Part shown: positions 22,512-32,038 of the stretch, piece after piece | How positions within the stretch are numbered: the stretch's first letter is position 1 | Layout of the letters: each line of letters starts with the position of its first letter | Assembly: GCA_964019695.1 (NCBI GenBank) | Contig: OZ026520.1 | Coordinates: 30,476,120 to 30,540,119 of the forward strand | Source: Loripinus fragilis | Lineage: Eukaryota > Mollusca > Bivalvia > Lucinida > Lucinidae | Length of the DNA stretch: 64,000 nt | Reading direction: 5' to 3' | The notes under the pieces: generated by a model | What the model was told of the DNA's origin: nothing | Database searches by the model: none | Seen by the model: the letters and a program-made list of their open reading frames with translations, nothing else | Translations under genes and position numbers: made by a program

Positions 22512-23738
22512 TCAAAACCAATATGGTGGTTTAGGAAGTTGTCTCCATCTATTCAAAACCTCTTCATCTACATTAGACGAGCCATATAATAGTTCTTCTT
22601 TAAATGGTGTTGGTAAGGGTAGGGTATCAATTTCTTCTGGAAGCACTAAATCAGCAATGGTGTAACAACTTATCTTGAACAATGTTTTCACTTTTTCGGA
22701 ATGGCTCGCCCCCTCCTTTCGGATATAAAGACTTACTCCAATAAGTGGCAGTTTGTGTAAAAGGGAAAGTCTTGTTCCTGGTTTCCACTCGTATTCGTAT
22801 TCGAATTCTTCTATCCCCTGAATATCTCTTCGAAGTAAATTTAGACTGAATTTCCCTGAATAATATTCCAGAGAAGAATTAAATTGCTGAATTGGAATAA
22901 AAATAATGCGTGCTGCACTTGCTAGCAAAGGCACTTCTACGTCAATTGTAACCGAATTGTCAACTTGATGCTTGAAGCAATGCTGTTGTAAACTGCAATC
23001 TATTAATCGGCGACCGTCAATGAAGTCATCAAAAACACCAAGGACAGGGTACCAGGCTCCTCTGGTCTTATTTTTATAAATTCGCCGATCCCTATAAGGA
23101 CGTAGATTTCTGGTCGAGTCTTCCTCGGGTTCTGGTCGTTCTCGATGATCAGCGACAATCAAACCACCCATTGGATGCTCAGTGTACGTGTTATACCGAA
23201 TTTCGTCGAATCTTTCTATTCGTATCATGTGTAACACTTCATGATTGATGCAGGCAATACCAGATCTATGGTGTCTAATGTAGCCTTTCCACCTGGCATA
23301 AATTTCATTCTGTTTAACTATGAGGCATTTCCTATCCTTTGAAAAGTATGCTTCACACAATAGTTTGAAAGGTTTAAAACAAGAACACAACGTAAAAGTA
23401 TTTATTACGACACGCTGTGTCAAACTGCAGACACACAGCTGCACGCATTCGGTGTAGAAAATTTGCAGGACAGCTAGATTCCAATGATAACCTGATACAT
23501 TGCACGTTGACATACCAGGCGGGAGTTCATCCTCGCTTCTCACTTGCTTTGTGGTATCAATAACATTGTTGATCTTAAATGTCTTATTATAGGTCAGATC
23601 TTCAATCACTACGTTGTTTGTTCCTTCTTCAATGAAAGCATGCATGTGACGAAAAGCTGTACAATGTGGCTGAAGCATATATGCAACACACTCTTGCTGT
23701 TTGTCAAGTGAAGAATAATTCGACCAGGACATTCCCAT
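22512..23738 (-). CDS. Uncharacterised 408-residue protein, single ORF
   Basis: This is the longest ORF in the window that carries no transposon signature. An in-frame stop lies immediately before the first Met, and a second Met follows two codons later, so the ORF is complete as written. I do not recognise the family. The protein is mixed alpha/beta in character with no signal peptide or long membrane helix. It has a Cys-rich patch near residues 89-120 (TECVQLCVCS, TLCSCFKPFKLLC), a charged linker near 195-225 (RERPEPEEDSTRNLRPYRDRR), a hydrophobic stretch VPLLASAARIIFIPIQ near 275-290, and a Pro/Trp-rich end (QLPKPPYWF). It lies between two inverted MITE copies. It could be a lineage-specific gene, one exon of a larger gene, or a captured or domesticated transposon protein. 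The length of open frame in AT-rich sequence argues for real coding. Its C-terminal segment is duplicated at 22030-22070. Confidence 0.6.
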   Translation of the reverse strand: MGMSWSNYSSLDKQQECVAYMLQPHCTAFRHMHAFIEEGTNNVVIEDLTYNKTFKINNVIDTTKQVRSEDELPPGMSTCNVSGYHWNLAVLQIFYTECVQLCVCSLTQRVVINTFTLCSCFKPFKLLCEAYFSKDRKCLIVKQNEIYARWKGYIRHHRSGIACINHEVLHMIRIERFDEIRYNTYTEHPMGGLIVADHRERPEPEEDSTRNLRPYRDRRIYKNKTRGAWYPVLGVFDDFIDGRRLIDCSLQQHCFKHQVDNSVTIDVEVPLLASAARIIFIPIQQFNSSLEYYSGKFSLNLLRRDIQGIEEFEYEYEWKPGTRLSLLHKLPLIGVSLYIRKEGASHSEKVKTLFKISCYTIADLVLPEEIDTLPLPTPFKEELLYGSSNVDEEVLNRWRQLPKPPYWF

Positions 23739-24042
23739 TTATTTTGTTTTATAAAAAATATATAGTTTAAACAGACAGAATGGCGCAGCTTTGAAGATAC
23801 ATACATGTATATCGCTTTCCTGAACAAATGCCAAATATGCAAACTGAAAAAGGAAAACAAATACAATTAATTGAAGAATATTAAAATTCTTTTGATTTTA
23901 TTACATTTTGAGAAACTATTTTTCTGCGGATATTTTTTTTTGTATCTAACAGAAAAGGTACAAATGAAATTTACAGGTCTACCATGCCAAATTAGCAACC
24001 CTCCGCGCTGAAAGTTTACAAACAATTAAATTAAACTTTCTA

Positions 24043-24268
24043 CTATCGTGCCAACCAAGAGTGACAGTGACGAAACGTTTTCTTTACAATTGTTAAGTAA
24101 AACATTTACTTGTACACTCTACTTAAGCTAATGCGACTCGATATATCACTTGTGTATTAATCCTATCCTGCGGATAGGATTAATACACAAGTGATTTATC
24201 GATTCTAAGTCCCTGGTAACGTTGTTAACAAAACATGACGTCACTGTCACTCTTGGCTGGCACGACAG
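24043..24268. mobile_element. Short TIR MITE, TA target, copy b
   Basis: The termini CTATCGTGCCAACCAAGAG and CTTGGCTGGCACGACAG are complementary and extend through AGTGACAGTGACG. TA flanks both ends (24041-24042 and 24269-24270). The centre holds an almost perfect inner palindrome (CACTTGTGTATTAATCCTAT ... ATAGGATTAATACACAAGTG with a TGC-containing tip) that copy a at 12438-12573 lacks. Confidence 0.8.
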
Positions 24269-24615
24269 TACTTTTCGTTGAAAGCGTGACAAGGCCATTG
24301 CTAACCTTTGATTTTGCCACACCCTTAAACAGTCATAACACCCAATAACGCGAAAACTTTTTTCCTAAAAAAATATGCATGCAAAGGACATAGCCCAGCC
24401 AATTTGACATCAGATTAGCCCTAAAATATTGTCAACGACTGGGAAATTCGGTAACAAACTTGTAAACGAGAACCTGCAACGATTTTGCAGCCAGTCATTT
24501 AAGTATATAAAAAATAAAAATGGTATTTAGTCATTTTAAACTTTTTACGAACTTTAAGTACAGAGGGTTGCGCCATTTGGACCTGCATTGTACTTTAATG
24601 ATTGAAGCGTGACTG

Positions 24616-24920
24616 AAGTAAAAATAGAATTAAGCTATATTTCACAATAAATATGTTCAGTACAGCTGAAAGCTACATGGAACAGTGAATTATCTAATAC
24701 AAACAGGTGATTTTTCTCTTGTAAGGAATTATTTACGTCCCTCAACTTATTCTAGACAGTTGATTTTTAACATAAATGCTGTTGTTTTGATAGATTTAAT
24801 TTGTTAAAATTTATGAAAATGGTAAAATGTTTACCTGAATTTGAGTATTTTTACTGTATTCTTGAAAATAGAAACTTTATTTCCAAAACTAGAATATCAA
24901 AAGTTACAGACTATGCAGCT
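24616..24920 (+). mobile_element. MITE family T, copy 3 (left-truncated)
   Basis: The right end ACAGACTATGCAGCT plus TTAA (24921-24924) is intact. The left about 60 bp, including the left TIR, are missing; the copy starts at the TAGAATTAAG segment. Confidence 0.75.
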
Positions 24921-24934
24921 TTAAACATGTTCTT

Positions 24935-25060
24935 AGGTGAACCATTTTAATATTCTATTGATGCTCACACTGTTCTTGAGGAAAATCAGGTTAGTTTTCG
25001 AGCAGGCTATTCAACGACGGATCATCTTATTAATGTATGCATAAACAGAAAATGCAAAAA
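24935..25060 (+). pseudogene. LINE RT fragment, left piece
   Basis: Encodes FQYSIDAHTVLEENQVSFRA and GYSTTDHLINV, the conserved finger segment (L.ENQ.GFR.GYST.DHI) of non-LTR RTs. A matching downstream piece with the YADD box lies at 27740-27900, so one LINE was split by the mariner and MITE inserted between them. Confidence 0.65.
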
Positions 25061-25860
25061 AATATATTTAAACGGAAAATGTTTTCAAATTATTCTTAAT
25101 ATGTGCAAGGACACAAAAAGCATGTGTCTCATATAATGGAAAACAGGCTTCTTTTTTCACTTTTTTCGAAGGGTAAGACCCCCTGTGATACGAGTGGTGT
25201 TCCATTAATAATGTCAGTGTTGTATCATATTGTGCCAAGCGTGCTATACGTGCAAAAAAAAACCCACCATGTGTCAGAGTAATCACTAGTGCGTAACACG
25301 GGTGAAAAATTATTTTTAAAACTTCACTGACCTGGTTAAATTGCGCATTGCAATATAGCATGTTCATGACTCTGCAAACATAATGATTGGGAAATGAGTG
25401 TGTAATGTACTTGAAATTAGGGCCTATATAAAAGGAAGGTCAAAAGCTTGGCATAAAGCCTATAGATATCCACCGTGAGATGTGTCATATCTATGGGGGG
25501 ATCAAATTTCTTATATGACTATTTGCAGGTTAGGAATGGACTGCAGCAACTTGAAGATGCTGCTCGCCATGGCAAACCTGCAACACCTACAAAACAGAAA
25601 ATCGAAAAAAAAATACTCCAGACCAATGCAAGATTCACAGTGCGACAAGTGGCTAGGTTGGCCAGTTTGTCGTTAGCATGCGTTCATGGCATTCTGAAAA
25701 AGAATTTACAACTCAGGTAAATGAATGCCAGCCTGATGGATACCACATTTGTTGACGGATGAGCATAAGTGGACCCGTGTTAAAAACGATAAAAACTACT
25801 GCAATATATCCGAGCTATAGCAAAAAAGCTTTTGACAATCAAGTCACTGGTGATGAGACC

Positions 25861-26121
25861 AGGGCCCGGAATTACATTGCCTCCTTAGAGTTAAGGAAGA
25901 CTTAAGTTGAGTATTGATTTTTTGAGAATGCGAAAAATAACGTTTAAAAATCATTAAAATCAAAATAGTTTTAATTTTTCTAAAGATCACAATGATATCT
26001 TAGACCACAAATACCACATCGATCAAGGCAAATTATTTTGCATTTAATATAGCATTTTGAAATATCAATACTTAACTTAAGTCTTGCTTAACTTTAAGGA
26101 GGAATTGTAATTCCGGGCCCT
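25861..26121. mobile_element. 261-bp TIR MITE nested in mariner
   Basis: The ends AGGGCCCGGAATTACATTGC and GGAATTGTAATTCCGGGCCCT are complementary, with subterminal CTTAAGT dyads. It is inserted directly after the GDET codons of the transposase. Confidence 0.8.
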
Positions 26122-26159
26122 AGTTATATCATTTTGAACCCAGGAGAAAGTGTTCAAAG

Positions 26160-26400
26160 GAAGGGAGAATGCAAAGATCGGGAATCGATGCAATGAAATA
26201 CAACACATGACCTAGGACACAGTATGGGAAAGTGACAAAAGCACAAGAAAACATCACATACAAGAGAGCCAAGAGATCAACCCTTTCCCAAAATGTGGCC
26301 ACAATGCTGCAAGAATCAGACATCACAGAAGGCAAAGAAAAAGACAAATAACACAATAAATCCACAAAAAAGCACCGCCTTGGAACGGCCAGGAAGAAAA
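26160..26400 (-). repeat. Repeat family D, copy 2, nested in mariner
   Basis: Collinear with 42937-43170: GCAAAGATCGGGAATCGATG, GGGAAAGTGACAAA, GAGAGCCAAGAG and GCACCGCCTTGGAACGGCCAGG. Its limits are set by loss of mariner coding similarity and are approximate. Confidence 0.65.
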
Positions 26401-26755
26401 TAACTGTAAAATTCAAAACGAGGTTGTGGCTCATAAAACGCATGATGCCCATTCATTGCCAAACAAACACGGGTGGTCAAGAAGGTTTCGTATGTAATTT
26501 TCTTTGACGATAAGGGTCCAGTCTTGCAAATTACGATGCCAAAAGGAAAAACTGTGACCGCTTTATTCTACAAAAATGATGTATTGCGAAAACTGAAAAA
26601 AAAATTACACAAACTGGCATTAGACACCTTCGAATCCTGCATGTCAATATACCTGCTCACAAAGCACGCCTTGTGGCTGAGTTTTTGGAGTCTGAGAAGA
26701 TGAATGTCCTCCCACACTTTCCATATTCTCTAGACCTGGCTCCCTGTAATTTCTA

Positions 26756-27045
26756 CACATGCGTGGATCCAGAAAAGTTTGTCAGAGGGGGTCCAAGTCT
26801 GATAAGTTTTTTTTGTAGGGCATCGAGGCTCCAAAGACCACCAAAAGCGGGCAATTATCGGCCTGCCAGCGAAACGCCATTGAGATGGCGTTTCGCTGGC
26901 GGGCTGATAATGGCACACCGTTGAATGCTGACTTGGCAGCTTTGTGATTTTCAGGGGATCCGAACCAATATTATTTGGAAACCTTAAAAAATTGTGATTT
27001 TTCAGGGGGTCCGGACCCCCTGGCCCCCCTCTGGATCCGCACATG
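26756..27045. mobile_element. GGATCC-end palindromic element, nested in mariner
   Basis: The ends CACATGCGTGGATCCAG and CTGGATCCGCACATG are complementary. A central hairpin has CAGCGAAACGCCAT facing ATGGCGTTTCGCTG. The mariner coding frame resumes across it (NFY then IFSKLKS) with a 3-bp CTA duplication (26753-26755 and 27046-27048), which fixes both ends. Other copies are at 45419, 53521, 54460 and a partial one near 53000. Confidence 0.85.
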
Positions 27046-27296
27046 CTATATTTTATCCAAACTGAAATCATATCTTTCAGCTCCATAACTGCCATTGGGT
27101 CTGTTACATAAGTATATGAGAGGTACCGTTATTGGAGTATACAAAAAGAGCTTCAAAAAGTTGATTAGCCATCTGAAATGGGGTATTCAGGTAGACGTTG
27201 AGTACTTTGAAGGACACAGCAAGAACAAGTGACACCAAGACAAGCAATGTTGATGATATCATGTTTTGAACACACCTCGTATTTGCTTTATTTTAA

Positions 27297-27662
27297 AGCT
27301 GCATAGTCTGTAACTTTTGATATTCTAGTTTTGGAAATAAAGTTTCTATTTTTTAAGAATACAGTAAAAATACTCAAATTCAGGTAAACATTTACCATTT
27401 TCATAAATTTTAATAAATTATGTCTATCAAAACAACAGCATTTATGTTAAAAATCAACTGTCTAGAATTAGTTGAGGGACGTAAATAATTCCTTACAAGA
27501 GAAAAATCACCTGTTTGTATTAGACAATTCACTGTTCCATGCAGCTTTCAGCTGTACTGAACATATTTATTGTGAAAACATAACTTAATTCTATTTTTAC
27601 AAATGATTTAAAAAGAAAATATTTTTTTTCGAAAAATGTTCATAGTTAGAAATCTAGTCTCT
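27297..27662 (-). mobile_element. MITE family T, copy 4
   Basis: Starts AGCTGCATAGTCTGTAACT after TTAA (27293-27296). It runs collinear with copy 2 through ATGTTCATAGTTA and ends in a diverged terminus before TTAA (27663-27666). It lies 13 bp downstream of the mariner TA. Confidence 0.8.
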
Positions 27663-27666
27663 TTAA

Positions 27667-27910
27667 CTAATTTGATCGAATCTTTCCTGTGCGACAGAAG
27701 ATGTATGTGTTAACTTTTATGATGATATAATTTCGTACTTGAAATTGATTGTGTAGCTTTATGCCAACGATACAGATGGTTTTTTGAACAGATAAATAAA
27801 AGACACACTATATATTTAGATGTGCTCCTCGAATACTCTGAAATATGGCATTTAACTTTCTACTTTAATGAAACTAAAATTATGATTTGTGGTGCTCTGA
27901 TTTTGATCTA
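27667..27910 (+). pseudogene. LINE RT fragment, right piece
   Basis: Encodes LYANDTDGFFEQ (a YADD-box derivative, with Asn replacing the first catalytic Asp) and WHLTFYFNETKIMICGA, the downstream LINE RT segment. It continues the fragment at 24935-25060 across the inserted mariner and MITE. Confidence 0.6.
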
Positions 27911-27939
27911 GGTGGTCAAAAATTTTCATCTGTACTAAG

Positions 27940-28740
27940 TAATGGGGCCCCCAGGGGTTTTGGGGATCTGCGGGAGAATGGCTATTTATTTTCAGGGAGC
28001 TGGGGAGCACTGGAAATTATTTTCAGGGATTTAGGGAGCAAGCTCATAGTTTTGGGGATATAGGGAGCCCTGCAAAAAAGTAAAACAAAATCTCACCTTA
28101 AAGGAAAAGCCTTCATTTCGTTAGATTTTTAAAAAAATCTTAGGCTTCTGGGGGGGGAAGCACCCCAGACCCCCCTTCGAAAATCGAAAAGTGTTTACTC
28201 AATTCATGTTTATATGCTGATCTGGATTGGTATTGCTGACTTATATGGAGAATAGTTTTTACTATTGTGCAAAATTATCCTTAAAAATTTTCCTTTTAGG
28301 TTGATAATAACGTATTTTCGAACACTCAGATAGCGCCAGATTGCACCATTTTAATAAAAAATAATACAGGGGAACATGCTCCCGGACCCCCCTAGCACGA
28401 TTCTGAATCCACATAATTACAGGCTAGCAACGTGCCTGGTGTGTAATATTTAATGTGCAAAAAGTAAAAGCCTCCATTTGTTTTAAATTCTTTGGTTTCA
28501 GGGGGCTTAGCTTCCCCAGACCCCCACCCTGTAAAATGTGAATGTACATGTATTATTTTTGTACTAACGTGCGCATCTGGATTGATCTTTGAGAAAAATA
28601 TGGCACATAATCTGTGTTGTTGGTAATAAGATACTTTGGAACACTCAGAATGCACCATGTTGCACCATTTTTATTCCTTTTTCCTGCGGAAGATGCCCCG
28701 GACCCCCCCCCCCCCCCCCCCGCACCTAGCACAAGTGGGA
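27940..28740. repeat. Degenerate GGGGATTTGGGGAGC and CCCCAGACCCCC tract
   Basis: 27940-28080 has four or so variants of TTTCAGGGATTTAGGGAGC. From 28130, blocks containing GGCTTCTGGGG..CCCCAGACCCC recur near 28140, 28495 and 28690. The first motif returns at 30190-30365. There is no coding capacity; the open frames follow the repeat phase. Confidence 0.55.
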
Positions 28741-29213
28741 ATCAACATCATAACAGGGCTATATAACTACGCACCTGGTATGCTATTTTCTAGGTAATTA
28801 GATGTTTTTATTAAACCTTTGATGAATGTTGATCAGATGTTGAAACTGAAGTTAATCTTACGTATAGGGCCTAATAAAATTATAAAAACACTTTCTATGG
28901 CTACAAAAATAAATGATTTCACTTTGTCTAAGAAAATCTAAATTCATCTATTGCAAAAAAAAAAACCCCAGCCCTCCCCCATCAGAAAACCAAATGGTCT
29001 AGCTGCCCCTAATTAAAAAATCAAATCAAGAGAGCATTCCTCCATACCAACTCTACCAGGTACAGCAACAGAATTTTAAGGATGGCCTCATATATACTTT
29101 GAGTTATATATAATGCATTCAATAAAATTAATATAACGTGTAGACCATGGCTAAGCCCCATCTTTACATGTATATCGTAAAATATTAAGTGAAAATTAAG
29201 TCATCCGCTCGTA

Positions 29214-30142
29214 CGAGGGTCAGTCAAAAATAACTGAGCCCTACTTCATAACATTTGAATCAAGCAAAATGGACATATATTTAGATGATATTTCATTGTA
29301 GTCATATGTCATCTATTAAATCACCTAATCTATCTCTGTTGGTAGGTTTTTGTAACGGTTGCTAGGCAACAGAATATGACCTGTCAAAGGGGTGCGTTCA
29401 CGTTGTGATTTATCTAAATCTAAGCGTTGCTATGGAAACAGTAAAGTTAAAGCAAGGCTTTACTCACTGCCGTTTGATATCTATAACATGTACCTATTCA
29501 GTGGCACAATATAGAAACCAACTGACCCCAAATTATAGATGCTGTGGTAGTTTGATCTTATAATTTATCAAAGTTTAACAGGCCTGACGTCCTATAATTT
29601 ACCCCACCTGCATTCATATTTGCACAATTTTAACAGAAAACATACAATATTAGCCTAATAGAGCCTTAACAGTACTGCATACACAAACCAACCCTCAGAC
29701 ATATTTTGTTTCATGATTTAAATGCATACTTTTGTTTCCATGGCAACACAATCATCGTGTGTTTGAAAATTTGTGGAATTTTGGCGTTTTTTTTTGTTGC
29801 TAGGCAACGCATTCAATCAATGTTCACCTAAACATTAATGAACCAAGTGTAATCAAAACATAATATGATATATGTTGTTCAAATAAATGTCTAATATGTC
29901 TTTAACAAAAACTATCAAGTACACAAGCTTTTTAAGAACATACTGTATATTCCTGGTGGCTGAGATTGTGAACGCATCGCTCTGACCGACGACCTTCAGT
30001 TGCCTAGCAACCATAATAGAAGCTTCACTAGGGTAATTTTTCAGAGTCAAAACATCTATGACAAATAATACTTATAGAACAAAATCACATTTGTTGTCTA
30101 CAATAACAAACTAAAATCTCAGTTATTTTTGACTGACCCTCG
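29214..30142. mobile_element. 929-bp mariner-type MITE rich in X-box-like motifs
   Basis: Near-perfect terminal repeats CGAGGGTCAGTCAAAAATAA and TTATTTTTGACTGACCCTCG are flanked by TA (29212-29213 and 30143-30144). The CGAGGGTCAGTCAAAA terminus is of the mariner kind. There is no transposase. It contains five palindromic motifs of the RFX X-box type: GTTGCTAGGCAAC at 29358 and 29796, GTTGCTATGGAAAC at 29426, GTTTCCATGGCAAC at 29734 and GTTGCCTAGCAAC at 29999. Confidence 0.85.
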
Positions 30143-30183
30143 TATATAGCTTCATTGTTTTTTAAGTATGTGAATTTAATACT

Positions 30184-30378
30184 ATGGAAAGAAAAATACA
30201 TTTTAGGGAGAATTGGCTTATATTTTTGGGGATTTGGGGAGAAGCTGAATTAATTTTAAGCATTTGGGGAGCAAAGGAAAAATATTTTCAGGGAGCTGAG
30301 GAATTTTCTGTCAGGAATTTGGGGAGATCAATGCATTATTTTCAGGGATTAAGGGAGCACAGCCTCTCGCCCTGGTGA
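30184..30378 (+). repeat. GGGGATTTGGGGAGC tandem repeat, second block
   Basis: Five or so iterations of a roughly 30-bp purine-rich unit (TTTCAGGGATTTGGGGAGCA type), in the same style as 27940-28080. The 64-codon ORF here is generated by the repeat. Confidence 0.6.
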
Positions 30379-30384
30379 CCTCAG

Positions 30385-30490
30385 TAATAGTTATACCATG
30401 GCTTGTCCGCCTGTACGTGGAGATAATCAACGAGCTTTAGCGAGTGGATTATCTTACGTACAGGCGGACAAACATGGCATGACTATTTTA
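30385..30490. repeat. Snap-back palindrome, about 105 bp
   Basis: TACCATGGCTTGTCCGCCTG on the left faces CAGGCGGACAAACATGGCAT on the right. The centre is GATAATCAACGAGCTTTAGC / GCGAGTGGATTATC. A half-copy lies at 52915-52960 (AACTCGCTAAAGCTTGTGG, CAGGCGGACA). Confidence 0.75.
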
Positions 30491-30829
30491 TACCACCTAC
30501 ATCAGTGTATACTTTGCACATCACGAGTTATGTCGTGCTAAAGCTGGTGAGGGTGGTATAAATTTAAGTATCTTGGGTGTTATTTTCTCAGAATAAGGCA
30601 CTTCAACCAAAGTAACATAATGTTGAGCATGCTAGGAAGGACTATACTTTTTAAATAAATTCGAAATTACAGTTTCACCTTGATAATCGATTTACAAGTT
30701 CCAAAAAAACTATCCTGAGTGAAAAATTCGGCAAAGCCAGGTCATTAGTTTTGTAAAATTCTTTCGTGTTTTATGCGTTTGTATCTGTGTTCAATATATC
30801 CCATCTAGCCAACATACCTGTTTCACATC

Positions 30830-31020
30830 TTCATCTGAAGAAGTTCGTAGAGCGTTGGACCCGGGGTCGAAGTGTCACAAGTTCGAGCCTTACCAAGGCA
30901 CTGCATTGTGTCCTCGGGGTGGGGGTGAAAGATTGATTGTGCCAACATCTAGCAAGACACTTTATCCTTGTTGAACAGAGAAATACAGGAGGTCATTCTG
31001 ACATAATTAAAAAGTATTCG
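30830..31020 (+). repeat. tRNA-derived SINE
   Basis: An A-box-like GTAGAGCGTTGGACC and a B-box AGTTCGAGCCT are spaced about 35 bp apart. A body with AGCAAGACACTTTATCC follows, a module shared with the SINE copies at 21185 and 55140. The A-T rich end near 31010 is the presumed tail. Confidence 0.6.
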
Positions 31021-31055
31021 CTCGGATAAAAGCAATTCTTTCTTTATATGATGTG

Positions 31056-31125
31056 TAATGCGAACAGCGAAGGCTCCGGTGAGTCTATGATTATGCGCAG
31101 GATTGTCTGAGCCTTCATTCCTTGA
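31056..31125. repeat. Degenerate 68-bp-class hairpin
   Basis: GCGAACAGCGAAGGCTCCGG opposite GTCTGAGCCTTCATTCC, with ATTATGCGCA at the tip. Confidence 0.5.
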
Positions 31126-31168
31126 CAATTTGAAAGCAACAAAATCTCATCTTATGGCTCATTTAATA

Positions 31169-31500
31169 GAGAATACTAGGTGGATGTCTTTTGATATCAA
31201 GTTTACCAGGTAAGGCTTTGAGAACGCTTGTTGACATCGCGAGGCTTGCGAGATATAGAGAATACTAGGTGAGTGTCTTTGATATCAAGTTTACCAGGCA
31301 AGGCTTTGAGAACGCTTGTTGGCATCGCGATGCTTGCCGCGATAAAGAGAATACTAGGTGAGTGTCTGTTGACATCAAGTTTACCAGGCAAGGCTTTGAG
31401 AACGCTTGTTGAATGGCGAGGCTTGCCGAGCGATTCAACAAGCGTTTTCAATGCTGAGCCTGATAAACTTGATATCAAAAGACGCTAACCTGGTATTCCA
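31169..31500. repeat. Palindrome with triplicated left half
   Basis: 31344-31500 is a snap-back palindrome: GAATACTAGGTGAGTGTCTG ... AAGCGTTTTC/AGACGCTAACCTGGTATTCC, with GGCGAGGCTTGCCGAGC at the tip. Two extra direct copies of its left half precede it, so AGAGAATACTAGGT recurs near 31172, 31258 and 31347 at a spacing of 86-89 bp. Confidence 0.8.
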
Positions 31501-31604
31501 CTTATCTGTTTACCCATTGTTTAACTCTTCAAACTAGCGATTATGACATTCTCGATTTTTGTGTTGTTAGCGACGTTATTAAAAAAGTGTAACGTCATTA
31601 TGAC

Positions 31605-31977
31605 CCCGGGGGGGGGGGGGGGGGGTACTCTGATATTTTCATACATACGTAGGCTCGGCCCATTTTTTTTTTGGTTCAAAACTCTGTGTTTCAATATTTT
31701 TTTTGGGTTTTTAGAAAAAAGAATATTTTTGGGGGGTATAAAGATTTTGTGGATATTTTTTGGGGGGTCATCACAAAATTGGGCTAGTTTGAGGGTCATT
31801 TCTATGCAATTTAGGGTCTTTTTTAAGGCCAAGGTACAGAATTGGGATATTTTTTTGGGTTGCTAAAATTTATAATATTTTTTGGGGGTGCTTGAAATTC
31901 CTGATATTTTTGGGGGGTGAACGGTAGATGCTGGGTCCGAGCCTACGTATGCGGAAAAAAAAGAGTACCCCCCTGGG
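31605..31977. mobile_element. hAT-like MITE with G-tract ends, copy 1
   Basis: The ends (CCCGGGGGG left, CCCTGGG right) are followed inward by TACTCTGATATTTTCATACA and, at the right, AAGAGTACCCCCC and the complement of ACGTAGGCTCGG. The flanking 8-mers ATTATGAC (31597-31604) and ATCATGAC (31978-31985) match at 7 of 8. The interior repeats ATTTTTTGGGGGG-type words. The 8-bp duplication suggests hAT mobilisation. Copy 2 is at 50204-50375. Confidence 0.75.
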
Positions 31978-32038
31978 ATCATGACCCGATAAATGCACAT
32001 GCCTGAGATAGACAACGATTATCAGGAACGTGCAACAG

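Larger units (their letters stand above)
25510..27235 (+). pseudogene. Mariner transposase, broken
   Basis: Recognisable pieces in order: the paired-like helix-turn-helix region (GLQQLEDAARHGKPATPTKQ, ARFTVRQVARLASLS, VHGILKK), and a linker reduced to shifted frames. Then VTGDET at 25845-25860 (first catalytic Asp), VSYVIFFDDKGPVLQ, and EFLESEKMNVLPHFPYSLDL followed by APCNFY (third catalytic position of the D34D type), and finally a C-terminus ending DVEYFEGHSKNK. It carries frameshifts, stops and three insertions, so it cannot make transposase. The VTGDET and LPHFPYSLDLAPC motifs are diagnostic of the mariner family. Confidence 0.85.
25191..27279 (+). mobile_element. Mariner element with three nested insertions
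   Basis: The right end ATGTTTTGAACACACCTCG and left end CGAGTGGTGTTCCATTAAT are imperfect terminal repeats. TA flanks each (25189-25190 and 27280-27281). Removing three inserted repeats (25861-26121, about 26160-26400, 26756-27045) leaves roughly 1.3 kb, the canonical mariner length. Transposase pieces appear in the right order along the plus strand. Confidence 0.75.
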
